Positions 63,817 through 64,000 of a DNA stretch of 64,000 bases are shown piece after piece. Source of the DNA: Oleispirillum naphthae (lineage in GTDB: Bacteria > Pseudomonadota > Alphaproteobacteria > Rhodospirillales > Rhodospirillaceae). Within the stretch, counting starts at the first letter, position 1. Each line of letters opens with the position of its first letter. The notes beneath the pieces were generated by a model. It made no database searches, was not told the DNA's origin, and was given only the letters and a program-made list of their open reading frames with translations. Location of the stretch: NCBI GenBank assembly GCA_027864655.1, contig JAQAZG010000001.1, positions 186,001-250,000 on the forward strand, read 5' to 3'. A program made the translations under genes and the position numbers.

Positions 63817-64000
63817 ATCGCCTTTCCCGCCGGCCGTATTCCCCCAGCGCCGCCAGCAGGGCCGCCCGGTCGAAGTCCGGCCACAGAGTCTCGACGAACA
63901 CGAACTCGGTATAGGCCAGCTGCCACAGCAGGAAATTGCTGATGCGCTGCTCGCCGCTGGTGCGGATCAGAAGATCCGGGTCGGGAATGTCGGGCGCGAA
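63797..64000 (-). CDS. uppS: Isoprenyl transferase (undecaprenyl diphosphate synthase), C-terminal part only
   Basis: Only the last 67 codons are in the window; the 5' end lies beyond 64000. The reading [20 protein letters not shown] followed by [17 protein letters not shown] is the conserved C-terminal signature of cis-prenyltransferases, with the R-T-S-G-E-x-R substrate motif. It makes the lipid carrier for peptidoglycan and O-antigen. The uppS-cdsA-dxr-rseP-bamA order is standard for proteobacteria. Confidence 0.95.
   Translation of the reverse strand, partial: FAPDIPDPDLLIRTSGEQRISNFLLWQLAYTEFVFVETLWPDFDRAALLAALGEYGRRERRYGAITA

Overview
This is a GC-rich chromosomal segment from an alphaproteobacterium, most likely of the Rhodospirillales. 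The grounds are the GC3-saturated codons, the gene orders (secG-pyrG-kdsA-eno-ftsB-pdhABC; lpxD-fabZ-lpxA-lpxI/lpxB; uppS-cdsA-dxr-rseP-bamA) and the alphaproteobacterial GTTC-N7-GTTC type SOS box in front of lexA. The genus cannot be fixed from sequence alone. Almost all of the window is housekeeping core genome. No tRNA, rRNA, CRISPR array, intact transposase or prophage was seen.

Layout. 1-13.5 kb, minus strand: a large PHP-nuclease/SF1-helicase fusion cut by the window edge, a TRIC channel, parC, recO, then era-rnc-lepB-acpS-pdxJ, a bifunctional RelA/SpoT enzyme, rpoZ and folK. 13.8-22.8 kb: a NYN-domain protein overlapping a family 5 uracil-DNA glycosylase, then smpB, dapA, a lytic transglycosylase, an overlapping bactofilin/M23 peptidase pair, pgpA and pncC. 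Two copies of a composite palindromic intergenic repeat sit here at convergent gene ends. 22.3-29.5 kb, minus: pyruvate dehydrogenase operon pdhA-pdhB-pdhC-lpd-lipA-ratA-ychJ. 29.8-36.1 kb, minus: ftsB, eno, kdsA, pyrG, secG, then tpiA to 37 kb. This normally compact block is interrupted twice: by a plus-strand chimeric toxin-like gene with an overlapping immunity-like gene between ftsB and eno, and by a 266-bp transposon-like element next to the kdsA stop codon. 37.2-45.7 kb: ppiD-trpE and trpG-trpD-trpC, separated by two minus-strand envelope/hypothetical genes, then lexA. 45.8-52.8 kb: ada-alkA (alkylation repair), comEC, gltX, gltA. 52.9-64 kb, minus: gloA, then the outer-membrane biogenesis cluster lpxI-lpxB (one fused ORF), lpxA, fabZ, lpxD, ompH/skp, bamA, rseP, dxr, cdsA and a partial uppS.

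How the genes work together. The window is rich in genome maintenance (EndoQ-like/UvrD fusion, RecO, ParC, UdgB, LexA, Ada, AlkA) and in envelope assembly (lipid A, BamA, Skp, RseP, phospholipid precursors, undecaprenyl-PP, bactofilin with M23, lytic transglycosylase, PpiD, SecG, LepB). The most notable items are the EndoQ-like/helicase fusion, the LpxI-LpxB fusion, the toxin/immunity-like insertion in a conserved gene block, the short inverted-repeat element at the kdsA stop codon, and the composite palindromic repeats.
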